Positions 56,211 to 64,000 of a stretch of 64,000 nucleotides of DNA are shown piece by piece (position 1 is the stretch's first letter; each line of letters starts with the position of its first letter). Below the pieces are notes generated by a model. The model saw only the letters and a list, made by a program, of their open reading frames with translations. It searched no databases and was not told the DNA's origin. This DNA comes from Pseudaminobacter sp047739745 (GTDB lineage Bacteria; Pseudomonadota; Alphaproteobacteria; Rhizobiales; Rhizobiaceae). The stretch lies in contig NZ_JBLLVA010000023.1 of the NCBI RefSeq assembly GCF_047739745.1, positions 1-64,000 on the forward strand, in the 5' to 3' direction. The position numbers and the translations under genes were made by a program.

Positions 56211-56957
56211 TTACGTTGCCGGCGTGAGCGGCCTGAACAAAGTTTTGAAATCCACGCGGGCCGGAAGGTCGGACAGATCGACCTGCGCCTCGATATGCCG
56301 CAGATGGTCTTCCATTCGCTTGACCACGGTCTCGACGTTACGCCGCTCCAGCGCTTCGACGATCTCCTTGTGCTCGTCGTATGAGCAGGGCACGGCACCG
56401 GGCGATTCATATAGCGCGATGATGAGGGATGTTCTTGAGACGAGCTCATTGACGAAATCCCGCAGCACGTCGTTTCCGGCAATTGAGGCGAGTTCCCGAT
56501 GAAAATCCCCCGAAAGCTGCAGCCGTCTGCGCTTGTCGCCCTGCTCCAGCGACTTGGCTTCCGCATTCACAACAGTACGCAGCCGATCGATGTCGGCGTT
56601 GGAGATCGTCGCCGCCAGCTTCTCGACCAGCATGCATTCTACCGCCCGCCTGGCCTCAAATACCTGCCGGGCTTCCTCGATGGAGGGACGCGCGACGATC
56701 GCGCCCTTGTTCGGAATAAGCTCGACAAGTTTTTCATGGGAAAGCTGCTGAAGCACTTTGCGGATAATGGTTCGGCTCACGCCAAAAGCGTTGGCCAGCG
56801 CATCCTCATGCAACGGCGTCGCCGGACGCAGTTGATGGTTGATGATAGCGGAATAAATTTCGCTATGGATGCGCTCATCCGTTCGATTGCCGCGCTTCTT
56901 CGCCTTGGCCGAAGCGCTCAACTCAGCGCTGGAGTCGTCTAGCATTTTGTGACCCAT
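56211..56957 (-). CDS. GntR-family regulator, FCD (FadR) type
   Basis: 248 residues from ATG 56957 (MGHKMLDD; ATG 56945 also possible). A winged helix at about 25-90 (IHSEIYSAIINHQLRPATPL, FGVSRTIIRKVLQQL) and an FCD domain from about 100 (FEARRAVECMLVEKL, FHRELASIAGN, YDEHKEIVEALERR with the metal-ligand-like His/Asp pattern). It sits between the racemase and the orphan ATPase. AT-rich motifs in front of it, the racemase and the importer are its likely operators. The frame stays open far upstream without coding character and is not used. Confidence 0.9.
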   Translation of the reverse strand: MGHKMLDDSSAELSASAKAKKRGNRTDERIHSEIYSAIINHQLRPATPLHEDALANAFGVSRTIIRKVLQQLSHEKLVELIPNKGAIVARPSIEEARQVFEARRAVECMLVEKLAATISNADIDRLRTVVNAEAKSLEQGDKRRRLQLSGDFHRELASIAGNDVLRDFVNELVSRTSLIIALYESPGAVPCSYDEHKEIVEALERRNVETVVKRMEDHLRHIEAQVDLSDLPARVDFKTLFRPLTPAT

Positions 56958-56986
56958 GGAATTGACTCGACGGAAGGTGTTCAAGT

Positions 56987-57008
56987 GTATTCTATATTGT
57001 ACATTGTC
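56987..57008. promoter_or_regulatory. Candidate GntR operator C, regulator/ATPase divergent promoter
   Basis: On the minus strand GACAATGTACAATATAGAATAC shares ACAATGT with site A and ACAATAT with site B. It lies between the divergent GntR gene (30 nt away) and the Opp-type ATPase (64 nt away), fitting autoregulation. Confidence 0.42.
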
Positions 57009-57071
57009 GAGTAGGAAAATCCCATTAACACTGGATACGCTTATGCCAGGCGAACAACGGGTGAATGTGTG

Positions 57072-58088
57072 ATGAACAGCATGGCTATCGATCGAACATT
57101 CGCCGCAACCGCAAACCATGCGGTGCTGGATGTGAAGGACCTGCGGATCGAATTTCCAGGGCGTCAGGGTGCACTTGTCGCGATCGAGGGTGTGTCTTTT
57201 GCCATCGGCAAGGGGGAGATCCTTGGCGTTGTGGGCGAGTCGGGTGCAGGCAAATCCCTTACCGGCAGCGCGTTGATCGGCCTGCTGCAGGCGCCGGGAC
57301 GGATCGCTGCCGGCACCATTCACCTGTCCGGGGAGCGCATCGACAACCTGTCCCAGCAGGAACAGCGGCGCATCCGCGGCAAGCGGATCGGCGCCATTTT
57401 CCAGGATCCGCTGACCAGCCTCGATCCCCTGTTCACGGTTGGGCGTCAACTCACCGAGACTATCCGGACCCATCTGCCGGTGTCGGCCGGCGAGGCACAC
57501 GCTAAGGCAATCCATCTGCTCAAGGAGGTCGGCATCGCCGATCCCGAGAACCGGTTCAATCAGTACCCGCATCAGTTTTCCGGTGGCATGCGGCAGCGCA
57601 TCGTCATTGCCCTGGCCTTGGCCGGAGAGCCGGAGCTTATCATCGCCGACGAGCCGACGACGGCTCTCGACGTATCGATTCAGGCCCAGATCATCGGCCT
57701 TTTGAAACGCCTGGCCAAGACGCGCGGCACCGCCATCATGCTGGTCACCCACGATATGGGCGTGATCGCGGAGATCGCCGATCGCGTCGCGGTGATGTAT
57801 GCCGGGCGCGTCGTGGAAATCGGTCCGGTGGAGGAGGTCGTGCGCCGGGCGCGGCATCCTTACACCGCCGGTCTGATGGGCTCCATTCCGTCGCTGAACC
57901 GCCGGCTGGGTCGCTTGGCCCAGATCGACGGCTCGATGCCGCGGCTCGGCAACTGGCCGAGCGGCTGCCCCTTCCATCCGCGCTGTCCGAACGCCGGTCC
58001 CCGCTGCACGGAATCGACGCCGGCTCTGACGGATGCCGGCGGGACACTTGCCGCTTGCTTCCTTCACCAAGGTGGAACCGACCTCTGA
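57072..58088 (+). CDS. Orphan ABC transporter ATP-binding protein, DppD/OppD type
   Basis: 338 residues from ATG 57072 (GTG 57069 also in frame). Walker A GESGAGKSLTGSAL, signature FSGGMRQRIVIALALA, Walker B LIIADEPTTALD, and the C-terminal module CPFHPRCPNAGPRC are complete. No permease, binding protein or DppF partner follows. It may serve the minus-strand importer as an alternative to its own DppD. It is divergent from the GntR regulator, so probably in the same regulon. Confidence 0.88.
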   Translation: MNSMAIDRTFAATANHAVLDVKDLRIEFPGRQGALVAIEGVSFAIGKGEILGVVGESGAGKSLTGSALIGLLQAPGRIAAGTIHLSGERIDNLSQQEQRRIRGKRIGAIFQDPLTSLDPLFTVGRQLTETIRTHLPVSAGEAHAKAIHLLKEVGIADPENRFNQYPHQFSGGMRQRIVIALALAGEPELIIADEPTTALDVSIQAQIIGLLKRLAKTRGTAIMLVTHDMGVIAEIADRVAVMYAGRVVEIGPVEEVVRRARHPYTAGLMGSIPSLNRRLGRLAQIDGSMPRLGNWPSGCPFHPRCPNAGPRCTESTPALTDAGGTLAACFLHQGGTDL

Positions 58089-58336
58089 GAGTGGGATTCT
58101 AGAGCGTGCATAACAGTAAACAAGCGCTTGCCTGTGTGGCCTCTTAGGTCGGTCAATCACCCGTTCACTAGCGACCAGAGCAAAAGATGTCGCCACATCG
58201 CCTTGCGGGTAAACAACCGTGAGATAGCTCGCAAATTGCCAAGCCCCGGGGAGGAGCCGATGAAACGTCGCTCTATAGGGCAATGCAGTGCCGAACAGCG
58301 CGTGCCCGCGGGAGCTCTTACAATAGGAGACTAGGG

Positions 58337-59707
58337 GTGACGAGCATACTTCTCAAGCATGGAACCATTGTGACGATGGATTCCAAACGGTCCATCATCA
58401 ATGATGGCGCAGTGCTGGTCGACGGCAACAAGATAGTGGCTGTTGGTGACGCTGCTTATTTCCATAATGATCAGGCTGAAGAGGTCATCGATTGCAGCGG
58501 GAAGGTGATTATTCCGGGCTTGATTGATGCTCATGGCCATGCGGGGCACTCGCTAATAAAGACGCTCGGCAGCGACACGCCCTATCTTTGGATGCGCATC
58601 GTTACCCCTGCTTATTTTCACTTTACGACGCCGGAATTCTGGCTCGCAGATGGATATGTTTCAGCGCTAGACCGCCTGCGGATGGGTGTTACCTGCGGTC
58701 TAAGCGTAATAAGTTCTTGCCCTCGTAGCGATGATCCAACCTTCGCAATCAACCATGCACGCGCGTATCGAGAGGTCGGCATACGCGAAATCATCTCTAC
58801 AGGTCCGGCTGGCCTCCCTTGGCCGCATCCGGTGACGCGCTGGCGAGACAACGTGCCAAGCTATCATCTTGTCAGCTTGGATGAGATGCTGGCCGGTGCC
58901 GAGGCGGTCATTGAATCTTGCAATGGTGCAGGGAATGGCCTCATTCGCGCTTACCTGACACCGTTTACGATCACCCCTTCTGTCGACCCGTCCAATCCAT
59001 CTACGCCGGACAGGGCAACGACACTTACTCAAGACGACCGCGACCACGGGCGGCGTGTAAAGGAGTTGGCTTGTAAGCTCGGCGTCAGAATTCACTCAGA
59101 TGCATTCGGGGGCATGATCCGAATGGCTTGGCAAGACCCGGAAAGCGCCATCCTTGGACCGAATGTCCACTTGCAACACTGTATCGGCATTTCGCTCGAG
59201 GAAGTTGAAATACTTGCCCAGACGGGGACCAACGTCACACATTCTCCCGGTGGTGCAGCGCCGATACTTCAGATGATGACGAGAGGTATCACGGTTGCGA
59301 TTACAACTGATGGAACCGCCCCACAGTCGAATTTCGATTTGTTCCAGGCCGCTCGTCAGGTCCAGATGGCTCATCGGCTGCTTGAAGGTGACCCGTACCT
59401 TTTGCCACCGGGCAAATTGCTGGAGATGATCACTATCGATGCCGCCAAAACGTTAGGTCTGGACAAGGAAATCGGTTCGATAGAAGTGGGGAAAAAAGCC
59501 GATTTGGCGATCCTTAACATGAGGCAGCCTCATCTTGTTCCGAATTGGATGGTGGTCCATCGACTGGTATTGCAAGCGGTCGGGCGCGATGTCGACAAAC
59601 TGATCCTGTTGCAGACTTTCTGGTCCAGCCGCCATAGGTCTGCAACGGATCGAAGGCGGCCACCCTTACCGACAGGCAATTTTAAGATCGGTGCCACATC
59701 AGCTTAA
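58337..59707 (+). CDS. Amidohydrolase (chlorohydrolase/TrzA-like) with atypical C-terminus
   Basis: 456 residues from GTG 58337, which has AGGAGA six bases upstream. Metal site: HGH in GLIDAHGHAGHS near residue 62, His in VRIHSDAFGG, His in HLQHCIGIS and Asp in ITTDGTAPQSNFD. Up to about residue 425 (VLQAVGRDVDKLI) it follows the family. The expected closing beta strand with a VDGxxV-type segment is absent and replaced by a basic tail (SSRHRSATDRRRPP). The tail may result from a frameshift or recombination. The neighbourhood suggests a role with the racemase and importer. Confidence 0.82.
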   Translation: MTSILLKHGTIVTMDSKRSIINDGAVLVDGNKIVAVGDAAYFHNDQAEEVIDCSGKVIIPGLIDAHGHAGHSLIKTLGSDTPYLWMRIVTPAYFHFTTPEFWLADGYVSALDRLRMGVTCGLSVISSCPRSDDPTFAINHARAYREVGIREIISTGPAGLPWPHPVTRWRDNVPSYHLVSLDEMLAGAEAVIESCNGAGNGLIRAYLTPFTITPSVDPSNPSTPDRATTLTQDDRDHGRRVKELACKLGVRIHSDAFGGMIRMAWQDPESAILGPNVHLQHCIGISLEEVEILAQTGTNVTHSPGGAAPILQMMTRGITVAITTDGTAPQSNFDLFQAARQVQMAHRLLEGDPYLLPPGKLLEMITIDAAKTLGLDKEIGSIEVGKKADLAILNMRQPHLVPNWMVVHRLVLQAVGRDVDKLILLQTFWSSRHRSATDRRRPPLPTGNFKIGATSA

Positions 59708-59795
59708 CTGACTCTCCAGTTACGCCGCCAGCAGCCATAGAACGACGCCGCCGTCGCTCCGCCACAGGCCTGTGCCGCCGGATGCCCTCCAACCC

Positions 59796-60041
59796 TCAGC
59801 GTCTGATCGCCCGGCCGAGTGCTATGAGGAGACAGGCTCCGAGGAAGCCTGCAGCCAGATACCCGACCCAACCCGTAAACTGTATTCCCAACAGGCCGAA
59901 GATCAAGCTCGCTAGCGCCGCGCCGACTATGCCGAGCAGCACGTTCATGATCATACCCAGGTTGCTCTTCATGAAGAACTCGGCGAGCCATCCTGCTATT
60001 CCGCCGATGATGGCCGCGGCAATCCAGCCAACGCCTTCCAT
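59796..60041 (-). CDS. GlsB/YeaQ/YmgE family small membrane protein
   Basis: 81 residues from ATG 60041, preceded by AAAGGAGGA. Three hydrophobic helices with the family pattern: IIGGIAGWLAEFFMK, LGMIMNVLLGIVGA and GYLAAGFLGACLLIAL. These stress-associated inner-membrane proteins (transglycosylase-associated family) have no defined biochemical role. Confidence 0.88.
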   Translation of the reverse strand: MEGVGWIAAAIIGGIAGWLAEFFMKSNLGMIMNVLLGIVGAALASLIFGLLGIQFTGWVGYLAAGFLGACLLIALGRAIRR

Positions 60042-60593
60042 ACGATCCTCCTTTGTGCTCGGTTCGCCGCGCAATAAGGCTCACGCTGGTCGTGGTGCGC
60101 AAGAGGCTGAGAGCCGCCGATCTGGCGACCAGCGCGACAAATCCCGATGGCTTGTATAGCTTTGCGAGGGTTGGAAGTCGCAGATGCCACGGAAGGATAA
60201 TGAAATTCCAAAGCAACTCTTCCAGGAAAGCAATCTGCGGCAGTTCGTCATGCAGTGCGCGTCCCGCAGAGCCATCTTGAGCGCCAGAAAATTGAGGCAC
60301 GAATCTTTCCTCGCCTGCGTTCTTTAGGAAAAGAATTCATGCAGGATGTCGATGCCGGCACCGTCAAAAGCACATCGCCACGGGCCTGGAGAGCCGCTTC
60401 CAGAAGAAGCCCCACGTCTCCCGCAACGGGATCGGGAAATCAGACCCACGGACAAGGCAAGTCCCGGGCTGGGCAAAGGCATCGTCGAGGCGTTCGCCTA
60501 ACAACTTGAAGATCGCCTGAATTCTCGACGAGGTCAGGCGGCACGTCCGTGTCGATCCCACGGAATGATAAGTTTCCGGCTACCCCACGCGGC
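60042..60593. other. Low-coding region with degraded sequence
   Basis: 552 nt. Apart from a histidine-kinase tail fragment at 60460-60522, no frame on either strand has recognisable family content. The area looks decayed. Confidence 0.45.
60460..60522 (+). pseudogene. Histidine-kinase C-terminal remnant
   Basis: The frame reads SPGLGKGIVEAFA, a stop codon, then QLEDRLN. This resembles the G2-box and last strand of HWE/HisKA_2 sensor kinases (GLGTSIVEALARQL...). No upstream kinase domain is visible, so it would be a short relic. The match is brief. Confidence 0.35.
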
Positions 60594-60677
60594 CTAATAC
60601 CAGCGTCCACGACCGTACCATCCGCCGCCCAGAAGCAAAACGATAAAAACAATGACGAGAAGTGTGGTGATATCCAT
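60594..60677 (-). CDS. 27-residue hydrophobic peptide
   Basis: MDITTLLVIVFIVLLLGGG followed by WYGRGRWY and a stop. One membrane helix with a Gly/Trp/Tyr/Arg tail. A good Shine-Dalgarno (GTAGGAGACT, minus strand) precedes ATG 60677. Similar tiny open frames with a GGGWYGRGRW ending are, as I recall, frequent in Bradyrhizobium and relatives, with unknown function. It is close to the GlsB-like stress protein. Confidence 0.65.
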   Translation of the reverse strand: MDITTLLVIVFIVLLLGGGWYGRGRWY

Positions 60678-61391
60678 CTTAGTCTCCTACGAGCGCTCGC
60701 CACTTCGCCACTCTTGTCTAGGGCAGCCTTTATTCGTGATGGCACTCCACCCTTGATCAACGTTCCGTATCGTCGGTTGTTCCAACAGGACAATCTGGAT
60801 GCGGATGTTCGCCCGGATCGGAAGCTCTCGGATGATGGTTGCCGACATCGTTGCGGTCGGCGAAGCACGACGGCGGTCCGCGCCATGTGAGGAACTTTCG
60901 CCGGCGTGGGAAGCCTTCTCGTCGCGCTTCCACGTAATCCTTGTTCATCACGCAAGACAGGCCGGAACCCGTGAAATCCCGGTAAATTAATGTAGCACAA
61001 CGTCAGCCTGAATGACCCGCCAGATATTAGTGAATGCTAAATGACTATAATTGGGTGGAATCCAGCCTGACTGCTTCTAGCGAGCCAGGTTAGCTAAGCG
61101 GACGATCGATCAGCCGCTGCGCTTTATCGCTGCGCACCCCATCTCAGTCATTCCAGGATTAAAACGAAGCACTCAAATCGGCCGTTCGTCCATTCCGCTA
61201 TTCGGCCGCTTGCCATTCCCAGGCAACGAGTATGAAGATATGACAATAAATCTGCTGGTTGCCGCGCGCGACTGTCACCTCCTCTGCGCCTGATCGCGCA
61301 CTTGCCACGAGCAGGCGGCATCATCGCTACCGTGTGGCAAAATCGGAGCCCGACTCCAAGTTCGGGCCCAAAAAGCGGCTATGCACGTCTC
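60678..61391. other. Intergenic region without a recognisable gene
   Basis: 714 nt upstream of the small peptide gene and downstream of the MDR oxidoreductase stop. Several short frames exist on both strands, but none has a ribosome site plus family pattern. The stretch around 60990-61060 is AT-richer than its surroundings. Confidence 0.5.
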
Positions 61392-62378
61392 TTAGGGATT
61401 GACGTCGACGACCGTCCGCCCCCGTATCTTGCCCGAAAAGATACCGCGCGCGACATCGGGCGCCTCTTCCAGACCTACGGTCGTCACCATGGCGTCCAGC
61501 TTGCCAAGGTCGAGGTCTCGCGCCAACCGCGCCCATGCCTCGATCCGTTTCGCCTTGGGGGCGTTGACCGAGTCAATGCCGGCCAATGTTACGCCGCGCA
61601 GGATGAAGGGCAAAACCGAGCCCGGCAGGTCCACGCCCTGCGCCAGCCCGCAACTGGAGACGAGGCCGCCATAGCGGATTTGCGCCAGCACATTGGCCAG
61701 CGTATGGCTGCCGACACTGTCGATCGCGCCGGCCCAACGCTCTTTCGCGATCGGGGCACCTTTTTCCGAAAGCGTGGCGCGATCGATGATCTCCGTCGCG
61801 CCCAACGCGGTCAGATATTCGGCCTCTTCCTGCCGGCCGGTGGACGCGATGACGCGGTAGCCAAGCTTCGCCAGCAAGGCGATCGCGACTGATCCAACCC
61901 CGCCATTAGCGCCCGTCACCAGCACGTCGCCCTTGTCCGGCGTCATGCCGCCATGTTCGAGCGCAAGAACCGACAGCATCGCGGTATACCCCGCCGTTCC
62001 GATGGCGGCTGCATGACGCGTATCGATACCAGCAGGTAGCTTGATGAGCCAGTCGGCCGGAACCCGTGCCTTCTGCGAAAAGCCGCCATCATGGGTCTGG
62101 CTGAGGCCCCAGCCATTCAGCACCACCTTGTCGCCGGCGACGAGCTCGGCACTGTCCGACGCCTCGACCGTGCCCGCCAGATCGATGCCGGGGATCAGCG
62201 GGAAACGCTGAATGACCGGCGCTGCGTTGGTGATCGCCAGGCCGTCCTTGTAGTTGATAGTCGAGTAATCGACTCTGACGGTGACGTCTCCGACATCGAG
62301 GTCGCTGTCATCCAGTATCACGAGTTCGGTCGTGACGCCGGCATCGGTTTGGCTGGCACGGATGGCGCGAAACGACAT
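61392..62378 (-). CDS. MDR-family NADPH oxidoreductase (YhdH/AcuI acrylyl-CoA reductase type)
   Basis: 328 residues from ATG 62378 (CAGGAG upstream). Zinc-free medium-chain reductase of the YhdH group: STINYKDGLAITN near residue 40, FPLIPGIDLAGTVEAS, cofactor loop VTGANGGVGSVAIALLAKLG near residue 155, and the late GRTVVDVNP end. It reduces activated double bonds, for example acrylyl-CoA or quinone-like compounds. It is divergent from the HxlR regulator, which probably controls it. Confidence 0.88.
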   Translation of the reverse strand: MSFRAIRASQTDAGVTTELVILDDSDLDVGDVTVRVDYSTINYKDGLAITNAAPVIQRFPLIPGIDLAGTVEASDSAELVAGDKVVLNGWGLSQTHDGGFSQKARVPADWLIKLPAGIDTRHAAAIGTAGYTAMLSVLALEHGGMTPDKGDVLVTGANGGVGSVAIALLAKLGYRVIASTGRQEEAEYLTALGATEIIDRATLSEKGAPIAKERWAGAIDSVGSHTLANVLAQIRYGGLVSSCGLAQGVDLPGSVLPFILRGVTLAGIDSVNAPKAKRIEAWARLARDLDLGKLDAMVTTVGLEEAPDVARGIFSGKIRGRTVVDVNP

Positions 62379-62411
62379 GGCAATCTCCTGATAATTGGGA
62401 AGTGAGGATAC

Positions 62412-62458
62412 GAGCGATAACACGTTCGCTCATTTCCGCCTCTTGCATATGATGTGCA
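62412..62458. promoter_or_regulatory. Two inverted repeats in the MDR-HxlR divergent promoter
   Basis: GAGCGA (62412-62417) pairs with TCGCTC (62426-62431), and TGCATATGATGTGCA (62444-62458) is a TGCA-N7-TGCA quasi-palindrome. Both lie in the 123-nt gap between the divergent genes and are candidate sites for the HxlR dimer. Confidence 0.35.
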
Positions 62459-62501
62459 TTTCTCTTACTTCAATGATTGAACTTAGTCGAGAGCCAGAAT
62501 T

Positions 62502-63002
62502 ATGAAGCTCAAATCCTTTGCGGGAACGCGCTGTTCGATCGCGGGAGCGCTCGAGCTAATCGGCGACAGATGGACGTTGCTGCTGATCCGCGACCTTTCG
62601 CTGGGGTTCGGGCGCTACGACGATCTGCGGGCCAATACGGGCATTCCTGCCGCGACCCTCGCGGCGCGTCTGAAACATCTCGTCGAGCATGGCATCGTCG
62701 AGCGCGTGCGCTATCAGGAGCGCCCGCCGCGCGACGAATATCGGCTGACGCCGAAGGGGCGCGACCTGTGGAAGGTCAGCACCGCCCTGCGCGAATGGGG
62801 CGATCGCTGGGATGCGACCGGCTTCGGCGCGCCGTCCATCGAAATGGTTGACCGGGAGACCGGACGCCCTTTGGCTCTCGCACTCGTCGATACTGAGACG
62901 GGCGTTGCCGTTCCTCGCGATCGCGCTCAACTCCGCCCCGGCCCGGGGGCTGACGCCAGCACATTTCGACCTCTCGATCAACACACAGGAGCAGACAGGT
63001 GA
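62502..63002 (+). CDS. HxlR-family transcriptional regulator
   Basis: 166 residues. The winged helix of the HxlR family covers about 8-105: RCSIAGALELIGDRWTLLLI, RYDDLRANTGIPAATLAARL, LVEHGIVERVRYQERPP and YRLTPKGRDLW. The conserved Cys near residue 11 is a redox or electrophile sensor in several members. The last ~50 residues are a variable tail. It is probably the regulator of the divergent MDR reductase and of the downstream isomerase and SDR genes. Confidence 0.9.
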   Translation: MKLKSFAGTRCSIAGALELIGDRWTLLLIRDLSLGFGRYDDLRANTGIPAATLAARLKHLVEHGIVERVRYQERPPRDEYRLTPKGRDLWKVSTALREWGDRWDATGFGAPSIEMVDRETGRPLALALVDTETGVAVPRDRAQLRPGPGADASTFRPLDQHTGADR

Positions 63003-63592
63003 CGCCACCGATCGTATTCTTCTACGACTTCCGCAGTTCTTACAGTTATCTTGCCTTCTCTCAGCTACGCGAGATGCACGTCGACCTCGTGCTGCGGCCG
63101 ATGAAGCTTCCCGAGCTCATGGAGAAGGTCGATAATGTGCCGACGACGCTTACCTGTGCAGCCAAGGGTCGATATGCGAACGTCGATCTGGCGCGCTGGG
63201 GTCAGCGATACGGGATAACATTCAATCCGTCGGACATGCGCGCAAACGATGGCGAAGCCTTGTCGCGAGCGGTTCTGGCGGCGAAATCAGCCGCCGATGC
63301 GGCCATGATCACGCTGGCGCTATATCGGGCGATCTGGAGTGAAGGCAAGACGCTTGCGACCCAGGATGACATCCTCGCCGTGATTGCGGCCGCCGGGGTC
63401 GACCCTGCTCCCATCGCCGCTCGGATTGATGCGCCGGAGATCTCCGCCCAACTCGACGCCAATACAGCCGAGGCCGCCGAGCGCGGTGTGTTCGGTTCAC
63501 CCACAATCTTCGTCGGAGACGCAATGTTCTTCGGTAACGACCGTCTCGAATTCGTGCGCGAGGAACTCGTGCGCCTAAAGGAAACAGCATGA
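62999..63592 (+). CDS. DsbA-family 2-hydroxychromene-2-carboxylate isomerase-like protein
   Basis: 197 residues from GTG 62999, overlapping the hxlR-type stop by four bases. The start PIVFFYDFRSSYSYLAF has Ser in place of the DsbA CxxC, as in glutathione-dependent HCCA isomerases. RWGQRYGITF and a closing GVFGSPTIFVGDAMFFGNDR complete the pattern. It isomerises aromatic or alkene adducts with glutathione. It is coupled to both neighbours. Confidence 0.86.
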   Translation: MTPPIVFFYDFRSSYSYLAFSQLREMHVDLVLRPMKLPELMEKVDNVPTTLTCAAKGRYANVDLARWGQRYGITFNPSDMRANDGEALSRAVLAAKSAADAAMITLALYRAIWSEGKTLATQDDILAVIAAAGVDPAPIAARIDAPEISAQLDANTAEAAERGVFGSPTIFVGDAMFFGNDRLEFVREELVRLKETA

Positions 63593-64000
63593 CCAATCTC
63601 ATAACTAAGCCACTCGCCCTTGTGACCGGAGTTGGTCCAGGCACCGGCGCTGCCATCGCACGTCGCTTTGCCGAAGCCGGCTATCGCGTGGCGATGCTGG
63701 CGCGCAATGCCGACCGACTGGCCGCGCTGGAAAAGGAAATACCGGATTCAATCGCAGTGCCGTGTGACGTGAGTGACCCCGCCGCGCTGGCGCAGGTGAT
63801 TGCCGAGGTCGGCAATCCCAAGGTCGTCGTCCACAATGCCGTCGGCGGAACGTTCGGCACCTTTACCCAGGTCGAAGCGGAAACGCTCCAACGTAACTTC
63901 GAGATTAATACGATGGCGCTATTCCATCTCGCGCGGCTGACGACGCCAGCGATGATCGAGGCAGGAGAAGGCGCGCTGATCGTCACCGGCAACACCTCGG
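63589..64000 (+). CDS. SDR-family oxidoreductase (3' truncated by window edge)
   Basis: The first 137 residues of a short-chain dehydrogenase starting at ATG 63589, overlapping the previous stop (ATGA). The cofactor motif appears as TGVGPGTGAAIARRF (TGxxxGxG), with HNAVGG in place of the usual NNAG. The catalytic Tyr-x3-Lys lies beyond the window. It probably belongs to the HxlR-controlled detoxification operon. Confidence 0.85.
   Translation, partial: MTNLITKPLALVTGVGPGTGAAIARRFAEAGYRVAMLARNADRLAALEKEIPDSIAVPCDVSDPAALAQVIAEVGNPKVVVHNAVGGTFGTFTQVEAETLQRNFEINTMALFHLARLTTPAMIEAGEGALIVTGNTS

Noticed and set aside
56211..58283. 690-codon minus-strand frame extending the GntR gene upstream
   Set aside because: Only the last 248 residues match a GntR regulator; the rest is antisense to the Opp-type ATPase and spans the AT-rich promoter.

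Overview
The window looks like a high-GC alphaproteobacterial genome segment of the order Hyphomicrobiales, probably Phyllobacteriaceae/Rhizobiaceae-like. This is inferred from the density of ABC uptake operons, a five-step hut pathway with HutF and HutG, a ureABCEFGD gene order, and frequent ATGA/TTGA start-stop overlaps. No rRNA, tRNA, CRISPR array, prophage or intact insertion sequence was seen. The content is almost entirely scavenging and catabolism of nitrogen compounds, so the segment could be chromosomal accessory DNA or a large plasmid/chromid.

Layout. 0-6 kb: the tail of a GntR regulator, then a PotD/B/C/A-type ABC importer with an embedded GMC oxidoreductase. 6.6-9.2 kb: a damaged redox locus made of an ECF sigma factor with a frameshift, a di-haem cytochrome c-like gene with a frameshift, and a small HiPIP-like protein. 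9.2-15.2 kb: a cupin/XRE regulator divergent from a five-gene Nik/Dpp-family importer whose promoter carries a NikR-box-like palindrome. 15.3-21.2 kb: a complete but divergent urease cluster (ureA,B,C,E,F,G,D) and nikR. 21.4-26.3 kb: a five-gene urea/amide-type (HAAT family) importer. 26.3-27.0 kb: a LuxR solo regulator. These last blocks read as one nickel-dependent urea or amide utilisation island.

27.0-30.2 kb is a decay zone (IS6 transposase remnant, sugar-dehydrogenase tail, deleted YbhB/PEBP gene) around an unusual HAD phosphatase-P-loop ATPase fusion. 30.2-32.3 kb: a FAD oxidoreductase with a Rieske domain, and Cu/Zn superoxide dismutase. 32.5-46.1 kb: the histidine utilisation locus, with hutD, hutC and hutF on the minus strand diverging from hutI-H-G, a CoA-transferase, an acyl-CoA dehydrogenase, hutU and a polar amino-acid importer. 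Three iterated 15-bp boxes sit between the two arms.

46.4-59.7 kb: a minus-strand operon of an oligopeptide-type importer plus two amidohydrolases, diverging from an Asp/Glu-hydantoin racemase. A FadR-type GntR regulator, an orphan Opp ATPase and a third amidohydrolase follow. A shared ACAAT-rich motif lies in the three promoter regions. 59.8-64 kb: a GlsB-like membrane protein, a 27-residue membrane peptide, a histidine-kinase remnant, then an MDR oxidoreductase divergent from an HxlR regulator, a DsbA-family isomerase and a truncated SDR gene.
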